In this document: one piece after another, positions 55,425 to 64,000 of the stretch | Layout: every line of letters begins with the position of its first letter | Numbering within the stretch: position 1 is the stretch's first letter | Source of the DNA: Fictibacillus aquaticus | Lineage (GTDB): Bacteria > Bacillota > Bacilli > Bacillales > Fictibacillaceae | DNA: 64,000 nt | Direction: 5' to 3' | NCBI RefSeq assembly: GCF_002245695.1 | Contig: NZ_NOII01000011.1 | Span: 310,001-374,000, forward strand | Notes under the pieces: generated by a model | Told to the model about the DNA's origin: nothing | What the model saw: only the letters and a program-made list of their open reading frames with translations | The model's database searches: none | Position numbers and translations under genes: made by a program

Positions 55425-55685
55425 ATGCGTCAAAATATTGGTTTGATTAACGCAATGATCCGAATTGCAGCCGGCTTGACGATGGTCGCTGTATTTGCCG
55501 CCAAGTTTTCAAGAAGGCCCTACAAAGAATCGTATATTTTCATGATTCTGATGGGCGCAATGAAGGTCGCAGAAGGCATCGTCCGCTTCTGCCCTGTGAC
55601 CGAGCTTTTTCACACGGCAAAAGAAATGAGCGATATGAACATGGATGATATGACGAAGGAAGGCTCATTTATCAATCCGTCTTAA
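55425..55685 (+). CDS. DUF2892 (YgaP-like) membrane protein
   Basis: 86 residues. NIGLINAMIRIAAGLTMVAV and the second span FMILMGAMKVAEGIVRFCPV follow the DUF2892 pattern of two helices with a closing Cys-Pro. C-terminal tail is acidic and Met-rich. Function unknown. Divergent from yerA by 89 bp, and 34 bp upstream of an MFS gene, so probably one operon with it. Confidence 0.82.
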   Translation: MRQNIGLINAMIRIAAGLTMVAVFAAKFSRRPYKESYIFMILMGAMKVAEGIVRFCPVTELFHTAKEMSDMNMDDMTKEGSFINPS

Positions 55686-55719
55686 GGACGTTCCAGCCTT
55701 CTGGAAAGGACGCTTCTTC

Positions 55720-57006
55720 ATGCAAGCTTTAATAAAAGGAAACAACCGGTCTCTCTATGTATTGCTGTTCATCGTTTTTGCGGTCCATATCGGATCGTAC
55801 TTGATTCTGCCGATTATGCCGATTTATTTGAAAAATGAGACGGGGCTATCTGTCGGCCAGATCGGATTCACGCTGGGAGTGACCTCCGTTTTCATGCAGG
55901 CGGGCAGCGTTTCAGGCGGTTTCCTGGCAGACCGTTTAGGACGCAGGTTCATCATCGGATTAGGCGCGGTTGTAAGGGCGGCAGGACTGCTTGGATTCGT
56001 CTTTTTCAAGCAATATGAACTGATCCTCATGACCGCTGCTGTCAGCGGCCTTGGACTCGGCTTAAACGCTCCCTCCACAAAAGCGTTCATTTCTTCTATC
56101 GTGGCAAAAGAAAATCAGTCACGTGCATTCTCAATGAGAGGAATCGCCGCCAATATCGGCATGGCGCTGGCCGGGCTGATCGTCTTTTTCTTCCTAACGG
56201 GAAAATCAGCGCTGATTTTTATAACCGCCGCCGTCATTTTTGCCGCAACAGGCATCATCAGCTGGATTCTCCTGCCTTCTGGATGCGGAGGCGATCCTTG
56301 TCCAGACATCACCGTAAAGGATTATCGCGAGGTATTCCGCAACAAACCTTTTCTCGTGTTCGCAGCCGCCACCGTCCTCCTTTGGGCGCTGTATGCACAG
56401 TTCGCTCTCGCACTCCCGCTTCGCGCAGAAAAGGTGCTTCATGACCCGAAAAGCATCTCGATCGTATGGACGGTCAACAGCCTCACCGTCATTCTTGCAC
56501 AAACGTTCGTGACCTCGCGCTTTATCACGAAAGTTCATCCGATGACCGCGATGGGACTCGGTGCGGGAGTGATCGGAATCGCGCTAGGTGCACTGTATTA
56601 TGCGAGCGCGTTTCCGTATTTCATCCTGATCGGCATGCTGTTTGTATTTGGCGAGATGATGATCATGCCAACGCTCGATACGGTCATATCACAGCTTGCC
56701 GCAGCCCGTCTGCTTGGCATCTTTTTCGGAATGGCGAGTGTTTTTAACGGAATTGGCGAAGCGGGCGGAAACACGATCGGCGGACAGCTGCTCGTTTACC
56801 CTAGTTTGCCTTACGCTGTTTATGCTGTGTTTGGCTTCGTCATCCTTGCTGTGATGCTGATGCTAAAGCGTTGGAGCCCGATGCGCAGCCTGTTTCAGCC
56901 GGAGAACACCGAAACATCATCGCCAAAAACAAGCACAGTGACCGGACACGCCAATCCAACTGGGTGGCTGCAGAGCTTGTTTAAAAAGCCGCGTGCTACA
57001 AAATAA
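55720..57006 (+). CDS. MFS drug/efflux-type transporter
   Basis: 428 residues, twelve membrane helices. Motif A GFLADRLGRRFIIG (G-x-x-x-D-R-x-G-R-R) after helix 2, and the motif C-like GLGLGLNAPSTKAFIS. Resembles DHA1-type exporters such as YitG/YfmO relatives; substrate unknown. Hydrophilic C-terminal tail of about 40 residues. Follows the DUF2892 gene. AAAGGA ribosome site. Confidence 0.87.
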   Translation: MQALIKGNNRSLYVLLFIVFAVHIGSYLILPIMPIYLKNETGLSVGQIGFTLGVTSVFMQAGSVSGGFLADRLGRRFIIGLGAVVRAAGLLGFVFFKQYELILMTAAVSGLGLGLNAPSTKAFISSIVAKENQSRAFSMRGIAANIGMALAGLIVFFFLTGKSALIFITAAVIFAATGIISWILLPSGCGGDPCPDITVKDYREVFRNKPFLVFAAATVLLWALYAQFALALPLRAEKVLHDPKSISIVWTVNSLTVILAQTFVTSRFITKVHPMTAMGLGAGVIGIALGALYYASAFPYFILIGMLFVFGEMMIMPTLDTVISQLAAARLLGIFFGMASVFNGIGEAGGNTIGGQLLVYPSLPYAVYAVFGFVILAVMLMLKRWSPMRSLFQPENTETSSPKTSTVTGHANPTGWLQSLFKKPRATK

Positions 57007-57025
57007 GTGCTGGCGGCAAACCTAA

Positions 57026-57310
57026 GTAAGGTTGGCTGCTGCTTGGCGACAGCCAAGGTCAGTTTAGTTAAAAAGAGCTAATTGGTTTAAAGTTCAGCTG
57101 AAATGCTTTAAAGACTCGCTGAAATGACTTAATAATTTGATGAAATGCATTAAAAAATCGGTGAATTGCTGTAAAGTCTCTCAACATTGATGTGAGAGGG
57201 ACAAATCACAGCCCTCAGATGGCTAAAAATGCCCTTAACTAGTCCAATTTTTTTTCAATTGATAGCAATCGGGACCCAAATTGGCTCGTGGACAGAGATT
57301 TTTTGCTCTC
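57026..57310 (-). repeat. Composite 21-nt-period element, copy 3 (inverted)
   Basis: Reverse-complement copy of the elements at 50889 and 51243. In the plus reading it starts with GTAAGGTTGGCTGCTGCTTG, then TTAGTTAAAAAG, then array units at 57098, 57119, 57140 and 57161 (21 nt apart), and ends with a GAGCC-type block near 57285-57300. It lacks the internal terminator found in copies 1 and 2, but sits directly after the pur operon terminator. Together with that terminator it accounts for the 372-bp gap between the MFS gene and the 34-aa ORF. Confidence 0.85.
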
Positions 57311-57329
57311 AAATGAACAATTTTAATCA

Positions 57330-57360
57330 ACAAACAAAAGGCTGATCACGAGGATCAGCC
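57330..57360 (-). terminator. Terminator of the purine operon
   Basis: Stem GGCTGATC / GATCAGCC with an ACGAG loop; on the minus strand TTTTGTTTG follows. It lies 95 bp beyond the purD stop. Confidence 0.85.
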
Positions 57361-57378
57361 ACTTTAGGAGGTATGACG

Positions 57379-58729
<1,351 letters not shown>

Positions 58730-58772
58730 TCATATCCCTCCTCGATCATTGCGTAACATTCAATAATTAAGA

Positions 58773-60311
58773 TTAATGTTTAAAGTGCCGTACCCCGGTG
58801 AACACCATCGCGATGCCGTACTCGTCCGCTTTTTTGATCGAGTCTTCGTCGCGAACTGAACCGCCTGGCTGGATGATCGCTGTCACGCCGGCTTTTGCTG
58901 CTGCTTCCACGGTGTCATCCATCGGGAAAAAGGCATCTGATCCGAGCGCCGAGCCTTGTGCGAGCTCTCCTGCCTGCTCGATCGCAATTTTCGCTGCACC
59001 GACACGGTTCATCTGACCCGCTCCAACCCCGACTGTCATTTCGTCGCGCGCCAGTACGATCGCGTTCGACTTCACGTGTTTCACAACTTTCCAAGCAAGC
59101 TTAAGGTCAGCCCACTCTTTTTCTGTAGGCTCTCGTTTCGTCGGAACCGTTACATTCGCTTCTTCCAGGCCGAATGCATCTTCGTCCTGCACGAGCATTC
59201 CGCCAGCGATCGTCGTGATCTTTTTGCCAATCACTCCACTCTTTTCAAACGGAACAATCAGCAGGCGGATGTTTTTCTTTTGCGTTAAAACGGCTAGTGC
59301 TTCCTCTGAAAAAGAAGGTGCGATAACGATTTCAAGGAAAATCGAGCTCATTTTCTCAGCTGTTTCTTTGTCGATTTCAACGTTCGATGCGATAATACCG
59401 CCAAAGATGGACACCGGATCTGCTTCATATGCACGGCTGAACGCTTCAAATACATTGCGCCCTGTACCAACTCCACAAGGGTTCATGTGCTTGACCGCAA
59501 CGACAGCTGGATCGGTGAATTCTTTTACGATGGCAAGAGCCGCATCTGCGTCGTTAATGTTGTTGTATGAAAGCTCTTTGCCGTGAAGCTGCTGCGCGCT
59601 CGCTACTGACAGAACGGCGCCAAGCGGCTTGCTGTAAAAGGCAGCCTTTTGATGAGGGTTTTCGCCGTAACGCAGATCCTGCTTTTTCTCGAATGTGACC
59701 GTGTAAGTTTCTGGATGCTCTTCTTCCACCTGCTGTGTTAAATACTCGGCGATCAGTGCGTCATAAGCTGCAGTATGGCGGAACGTTTTTGCCGCGAGAC
59801 GGCGGCGTGTTTCCTCGCTCACCGCTTGATGCTGCTGAAGCTCCTCCAGCACGAGACCGTAGTCTTTAGGATCGACCACCACGGTAACGTACGCGTGGTT
59901 CTTGGCTGCCGAACGAAGCATGCTCGGCCCGCCGATATCGATGTTCTCAATCGCATCACTAAAGGCAACGTTCTCTTTCGCAATCGTCTGCTTGAACGGA
60001 TAAAGGTTCACGACAACAAGGTCGATCGGCTTAATGCCGTTCTCTTCCATCTGATTGCGGTGGCTTTCGTTGTCTCTAACCGCAAGGAGACCGCCGTGTA
60101 TCATCGGGTGCAATGTTTTAACGCGTCCGTCCATAATTTCTGGAAATCCGGTCACTTCAGAAATACCGGTAACAGGTATGCCCGCTTCCTGAAGCGCTTT
60201 GCTCGTCCCGCCTGTTGAAATGATCTCTACACCTTGTTCTGCCAGCGCTTTTGCAAACGGCAATAAACCTTCTTTGTCTGATACGGAAATTAATGCACGT
60301 GTAATGCTCAT
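58773..60311 (-). CDS. purH: Bifunctional AICAR transformylase / IMP cyclohydrolase
   Basis: 512 residues. N-terminal MGS-like IMP cyclohydrolase domain ([32 protein letters not shown]) and a C-terminal AICAR formyltransferase domain ([12 protein letters not shown]; the C-terminal end [17 protein letters not shown]). Does the last two steps to IMP. Start overlaps purN stop by ATGA. Confidence 0.97.
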   Translation of the reverse strand: MSITRALISVSDKEGLLPFAKALAEQGVEIISTGGTSKALQEAGIPVTGISEVTGFPEIMDGRVKTLHPMIHGGLLAVRDNESHRNQMEENGIKPIDLVVVNLYPFKQTIAKENVAFSDAIENIDIGGPSMLRSAAKNHAYVTVVVDPKDYGLVLEELQQHQAVSEETRRRLAAKTFRHTAAYDALIAEYLTQQVEEEHPETYTVTFEKKQDLRYGENPHQKAAFYSKPLGAVLSVASAQQLHGKELSYNNINDADAALAIVKEFTDPAVVAVKHMNPCGVGTGRNVFEAFSRAYEADPVSIFGGIIASNVEIDKETAEKMSSIFLEIVIAPSFSEEALAVLTQKKNIRLLIVPFEKSGVIGKKITTIAGGMLVQDEDAFGLEEANVTVPTKREPTEKEWADLKLAWKVVKHVKSNAIVLARDEMTVGVGAGQMNRVGAAKIAIEQAGELAQGSALGSDAFFPMDDTVEAAAKAGVTAIIQPGGSVRDEDSIKKADEYGIAMVFTGVRHFKH

Positions 60312-60895
60312 TTTGTTATGCCTCCTGCCATTTGTTTGTGAATGATATTTTGCAGCACTCTCGGATATAATTCGTGCTCTGTTTTCTGAATGCGCGCTTG
60401 AAGCGTATCGGCCGTATCGCCTGGCAATACGGCCACTACAGCCTGCTCGATAATCGGACCTGTGTCCATGCCGCTGTCCACGTAATGCAAAGTCACGCCC
60501 GTCTCCTGCACGCCTGCGGCAAGCGCCTGTCCGACAGCATCTTTACCCGGGAAATGAGGCAGCAGTGACGGGTGAATGTTAACCATCCGGCCTTCAAACG
60601 CATCTAAAAGCACCGTTCCGACAAGTCTCATATAACCAGCGAGTGCGATGAAATCGATGCTGTGCTTTTGCAGCTCAACTAAAATCTCGCGCTCGTATTC
60701 TTCTTTTGACGAAAAATCCTTCGCATTAAACGAGTATACAGGAATTCCAGCCTTATTTGCGCGCTCTACCGCGAAAGCATTTGGCTTGTCACATACTAAA
60801 AGTTTAATAGCAGCAGAAAGCTTGCCTGATGCCTCAGCATCGAGCAGCGCCTGAAAATTAGACCCGCTTCCTGATGCGAATACCGCTATGTTCAT
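60308..60895 (-). CDS. purN: Phosphoribosylglycinamide formyltransferase
   Basis: 195 residues. [32 protein letters not shown] and the [13 protein letters not shown] motif (catalytic Asp) are those of the folate-dependent GAR transformylase. Stop of purM overlaps its start by one base. Confidence 0.97.
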   Translation of the reverse strand: MNIAVFASGSGSNFQALLDAEASGKLSAAIKLLVCDKPNAFAVERANKAGIPVYSFNAKDFSSKEEYEREILVELQKHSIDFIALAGYMRLVGTVLLDAFEGRMVNIHPSLLPHFPGKDAVGQALAAGVQETGVTLHYVDSGMDTGPIIEQAVVAVLPGDTADTLQARIQKTEHELYPRVLQNIIHKQMAGGITK

Positions 60896-61935
60896 TACAG
60901 TTCACCGCCGCCAAAGATAACACCCTTGCCTGTTTTCACACGTCCGATCAAGTACGGCGTCTCACCAGCACGTTCAAGTGTTTTGATAACTGAAATCATA
61001 TCATCTGCATCAACAGCGAGCACCATGCCGATTCCCATGTTGAACGTCGTGAACATCTCGCGTCTTCCGATGTTTCCTGCTTTTTCAACCAATTCAAAAA
61101 TAGCCGGTATCGGCCACGATCCGTAGTCCACTTCTGCACAAAGCCCTGCAGGAAGCATGCGCGGAATATTTTCGATAAAACCGCCGCCAGTGATGTGAGC
61201 AGCACCGTGAACATCAAACGACTGGAATACTTCCAACAGCGGCTTCACATAAATTTTCGTCGGAGTTAAAAGCTCTGCACCAAGTGCTGTGCCGTTAAGC
61301 TCTTCAAATTTGTCTTGCAGACTATAACCCGCCTGCTCGAGCAGCACTTTTCTCACGAGCGAAAAACCGTTGCTGTGTAATCCGCTTGAAGGGAGACCGA
61401 TCAAAACGTCGCCTTCTTTTACGTTCTCCGGCTTCATCAGCTTAGACTTTTCCGCAATCCCTACCGAAAATCCAGCAATATCATATTCACCGTCTGGATA
61501 AAAACCTGGCATCTCAGCCGTCTCTCCGCCGATCAGCGCACAGCCCGCCATCTCACAGCCATCAGCGATACCTTTAACGATCTGCTCTGCCTTCTCCGGC
61601 ACAAGCTTGCCGCAAGCGAGATAGTCTAAAAAGTAAAGCGGTTCTGCCCCCTGCGCCACGATGTCGTTCACACACATCGCTACCGCGTCGATGCCGATGC
61701 TGTCGTGCTGATCAAGCATGAACGCAAGCTTCAGCTTCGTGCCCACACCGTCCGTTCCAGAAACAAGAACCGGTTCCTTATAAGACATGTTCGACAGGTC
61801 AAACATCGCGCCAAAGCCGCCCAGACCAGCCATAACCTCAGGACGTGCCGTTCTCAATGCATGCTTCTTCATCCGTTCGACCGCTTCATAGCCAGCCTCT
61901 ATATTAACCCCCGCCTGCTTATATGCTTCAGCCAC
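60895..61935 (-). CDS. purM: Phosphoribosylformylglycinamidine cyclo-ligase
   Basis: 346 residues, GTG start after AGGAGGGG. AIR synthetase family: [26 protein letters not shown] and [16 protein letters not shown]. Makes AIR from FGAM with ATP. The 99-bp gap to purF holds a long inverted repeat. Confidence 0.97.
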   Translation of the reverse strand: MAEAYKQAGVNIEAGYEAVERMKKHALRTARPEVMAGLGGFGAMFDLSNMSYKEPVLVSGTDGVGTKLKLAFMLDQHDSIGIDAVAMCVNDIVAQGAEPLYFLDYLACGKLVPEKAEQIVKGIADGCEMAGCALIGGETAEMPGFYPDGEYDIAGFSVGIAEKSKLMKPENVKEGDVLIGLPSSGLHSNGFSLVRKVLLEQAGYSLQDKFEELNGTALGAELLTPTKIYVKPLLEVFQSFDVHGAAHITGGGFIENIPRMLPAGLCAEVDYGSWPIPAIFELVEKAGNIGRREMFTTFNMGIGMVLAVDADDMISVIKTLERAGETPYLIGRVKTGKGVIFGGGEL

Positions 61936-61957
61936 GAAAATCCCCTCCTAAAAGATC

Positions 61958-62025
61958 GGGGGTACGGTACCATTTGATTTCATCCCCGTTATATCACCAT
62001 TCTGCTCAAATGGTACCGTACCCCC
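61958..62025. repeat. GGGGTACGGTAC-family inverted repeat, copy D, inside the pur operon
   Basis: Perfect 20-bp arms GGGGGTACGGTACCATTTGA (61958-61977) and complement (62006-62025) with a 28-nt loop, between purF and purM. It is 22 bp upstream of the purM start and is not followed by a T-run, so it should not stop transcription; it may stabilise or partition the mRNA. Confidence 0.9.
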
Positions 62026-62034
62026 TACAATGTC

Positions 62035-63453
62035 TTAAACCATTTCCTTCTCGTAAGGCATCACTGTATCCGGGTAGATTTCTGTTGGATACTTGCCTGT
62101 GAAGCATGCGACGCACTGGCCACAGTTTTGTTCATTATTCGGCCGCCCTATTCCGCGGAATAAGCCATCAAGCGAAATGAAGGCTAAGGAATCTGCACCG
62201 ATCATCTCGCAGATTTCCTGAGGTGTGTGCTTGGATGCAATCAGTTCCTCACGCTCTGAGGTATCGATGCCGTAATAGCATGGGTGAGCGATAGGCGGAG
62301 CGGTAATGCGCACGTGAACCTCTGTCGCTCCTGCTGCCCGCAGCATCCCAACGATGCGGCGGCTTGTCGTGCCGCGAACGATTGAATCATCCACCATGAC
62401 AACACGCTTTCCTTCCACGATCGCGCGCACAGGTGACAGCTTCATCTTCACGCCAAGCTCGCGCAGCTCCTGAGACGGCTGGATGAACGTCCGGCCGACA
62501 TAGCGGTTTTTGATCAAACCGATCTCGTATGGAATGCCTGATGCTTCAGCGTACCCGATCGCAGCTGATATGCTCGAATCCGGCACCCCTGTCACGACAT
62601 CCGCCTCAACCGGCGCTTCCTGAGCCATCACTTTGCCCAGCGACTTTCTTGCCGCATGAACGTTGATTCCTTCAATATTGCTGTCTGGACGAGAAAAATA
62701 AATGTATTCCATCGAGCACATCGAACGCTGAACAGAAGTTGAGAAGAACTCCGACGTCAAACCATTTTTATTGATAACAAGCAGCTCTCCTGGCTGTACA
62801 TCGCGCAAGTATTGAGCGCCGACTACATCAAACGCACACGTTTCACTCGCGACCACATACGCATCGCCCAATATACCGAGCGACAGCGGACGCAAGCCGT
62901 TCGGATCGCGCGCCACCATGATTTCTGTTTCAGTCATGATCAAGAATGAATATGCGCCCTTCAGCATCGTGAGTGCATTTTTTACCTTTTCTTTCAGATA
63001 CAAATAGCCGCTCCGCTTGATCAGATGCGCGAGCACTTCTGTATCGGACGATGTCTGAAAAATGCTTCCTTGCGATTCAAGCTGATGCTTGAGCGCATTC
63101 GCATTCACTAAGTTTCCGTTATGCGCGAGAGCTAATGAACTTGTCTGTGAACGGAAGAGAAGAGGCTGAACGTTGGCGTATTCCGCACCGCCTGCCGTCG
63201 CGTAGCGCACATGGCCGATACCTGCCATTCCTGTCAGGTCCTCCAGCTCACCCTTGCCGAACACTTCGTTCACGAGACCGTGTCCTTTATGCATTCTCAG
63301 CCGCTCGCCGTCCGTGACGACGATACCGGCGCCTTCCTGGCCGCGGTGCTGCATGCTGTGCAGCCCGTAATACGAAAGCTGTGCCGCTTCACGGCTGCCC
63401 CATATGCCAAAAACGCCGCATTCTTCGTTTAAACCTTTGATGTCAGCAAGCAT
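62035..63453 (-). CDS. purF: Amidophosphoribosyltransferase
   Basis: 472 residues from the ATG at 63453 (AGAGGAG 8-9 nt upstream); a TTG further up overlaps purL more. A short propeptide MLADIKGLNEE precedes the N-terminal nucleophile Cys of CGVFGIWG. PRPP loop VVMVDDSIVRGTTSRRI and Cys residues for the iron-sulfur cluster (CSMEYIYFSRP, NCGQCVACF) match the Bacillus-type enzyme. First committed step of purine synthesis. Confidence 0.97.
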   Translation of the reverse strand: MLADIKGLNEECGVFGIWGSREAAQLSYYGLHSMQHRGQEGAGIVVTDGERLRMHKGHGLVNEVFGKGELEDLTGMAGIGHVRYATAGGAEYANVQPLLFRSQTSSLALAHNGNLVNANALKHQLESQGSIFQTSSDTEVLAHLIKRSGYLYLKEKVKNALTMLKGAYSFLIMTETEIMVARDPNGLRPLSLGILGDAYVVASETCAFDVVGAQYLRDVQPGELLVINKNGLTSEFFSTSVQRSMCSMEYIYFSRPDSNIEGINVHAARKSLGKVMAQEAPVEADVVTGVPDSSISAAIGYAEASGIPYEIGLIKNRYVGRTFIQPSQELRELGVKMKLSPVRAIVEGKRVVMVDDSIVRGTTSRRIVGMLRAAGATEVHVRITAPPIAHPCYYGIDTSEREELIASKHTPQEICEMIGADSLAFISLDGLFRGIGRPNNEQNCGQCVACFTGKYPTEIYPDTVMPYEKEMV

Positions 63454-64000
63454 GGGATTGCTCCTCTCCAAGCTTTCTCCAATTCTTCATGACTGCATTT
63501 CACAAGCTCGCGGCCTTCAGGACCATCAATCGCTAGCCCTAGTTCCTGTCTTACAAACCCGATCTGCACCGCGTCGCTCATCACTTTTTCAAACTGCTCA
63601 GCATGCTCTGGTTTTACCGTAATCAAGAAACGTGACTGTGATTCTCCGAAAAGTACGCCTGCCTCGTCACCTTCTAAAACGACTGAAGCTCCGACATTCC
63701 CTTTCATCACGCACTCTGCCAGCGCAACAGCTGCTCCGCCTTCCGCCACATCATGAGCAGATTCCACAAGCCCCTTTTGAATCGCTTCTAAAAGCTGTGC
63801 CTGACGCTTCCACTCAACATCAAGATCAAGTTCAGGCGCCTTGCCAGAAATACGGCCAGTCTGCATCTTCTGCAGCTCGCTTCCGCCAAACTCCGGCTTG
63901 CTCTCACCCGCAAGATAGATTAAATCTCCAGCATTTTTAAATTGCTGTGTTGTAATATGTTCAAGATTCTCGATCAGACCGACCATCCCGATAACAGGTG
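63429..64000 (-). CDS. purL: Phosphoribosylformylglycinamidine synthase subunit PurL, C-terminal part
   Basis: The frame is open to the right edge, so only about the last 190 residues are visible. VIGMVGLIENLEHIT, ESAHDVAEGGAAVALAECVM and the end KAWRGAIPCLL are those of the small-type (Bacillus) PurL. Its stop lies 25 bp inside purF, indicating coupling. Continues upstream beyond the window. Confidence 0.95.
   Translation of the reverse strand, partial: PVIGMVGLIENLEHITTQQFKNAGDLIYLAGESKPEFGGSELQKMQTGRISGKAPELDLDVEWKRQAQLLEAIQKGLVESAHDVAEGGAAVALAECVMKGNVGASVVLEGDEAGVLFGESQSRFLITVKPEHAEQFEKVMSDAVQIGFVRQELGLAIDGPEGRELVKCSHEELEKAWRGAIPCLLTSKV

Overview
The window is a stretch of chromosome from a low-to-mid-GC, endospore-forming Firmicute of the Bacillaceae, a relative of Bacillus subtilis. 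Fictibacillus-like genera are possible, but the genus cannot be fixed from sequence alone. The evidence is the gene order of the B. subtilis purD / yerABC / pcrB-pcrA-ligA-yerH(camS) / gatCAB / dgkB / rlmCD(yefA) region, a CotA-type spore-coat laccase, an RsbR-family stressosome protein, AGGAGG ribosome binding sites, and frequent TTG/GTG starts. No rRNA, tRNA, CRISPR array, prophage or intact insertion sequence was seen.

Layout. 0-20 kb is an accessory mosaic of small, mostly single-gene transcription units. It holds a truncated GNAT acetyltransferase, a glycolate/lactate-oxidase-like gene with a BASS transporter, several VOC (glyoxalase-fold) proteins, a cupin, CotA laccase, a secreted HNH nuclease, an AlkD-like repair protein, a tRNA-dihydrouridine synthase, a LysR/methyltransferase divergon, a nucleotidyltransferase with an attenuator-like leader, an S51 peptidase, an ECF sigma/anti-sigma pair and FosB. 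From 17.5 to 20.7 kb the conserved backbone appears (RlmCD, DgkB). 23.2-32.7 kb is a seven-gene overlapping operon for a hydroxamate-citrate siderophore built on 1,3-diaminopropane. It has the gene content and order of rhizobactin rhbABCDEF plus an MFS gene, so schizokinen or a close relative is predicted; two Fur boxes precede it. Divergent from it is a cassette of two YdcZ-type (DUF606) membrane proteins around a Crp/Fnr regulator. 34.8-38.0 kb is gatCAB. 38.2-43.5 kb has a protein with a CorA-like C-terminus, cytidine deaminase, a DUF3905 protein, a RocA-type dehydrogenase and an RsbRD-like protein. 43.9-50.2 kb is pcrB-pcrA-ligA-camS. 51.7-57.0 kb has a MarR regulator, yerC, yerB, yerA, a DUF2892 protein and an MFS transporter. 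57.4-64 kb is the 3' half of the purine operon (purL'-F-M-N-H-D), read leftward and ending in a hairpin at 57340-57360.

The least expected content is between the genes. (i) Degenerate arrays with a strict 20- or 21-nt period lie just 3' of genes at 23.05, 34.61 and 39.65 kb, and inside a roughly 300-335-bp composite element present three times (50.89, 51.24 and, inverted, 57.03 kb). (ii) Four intergenic inverted repeats share the 12-mer GGGGTACGGTAC, at 21.06, 40.30, 40.80 and 61.96 kb; two exact single copies also lie inside rhbC and gatA. (iii) A 190-bp MITE-like element with 9-bp terminal repeats lies at 43.66 kb. (iv) A 24-codon leader ORF spans a terminator hairpin and overlaps the start of the nucleotidyltransferase at 13.7 kb. 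Family assignments rest on motifs and remembered family members; no database search was run.
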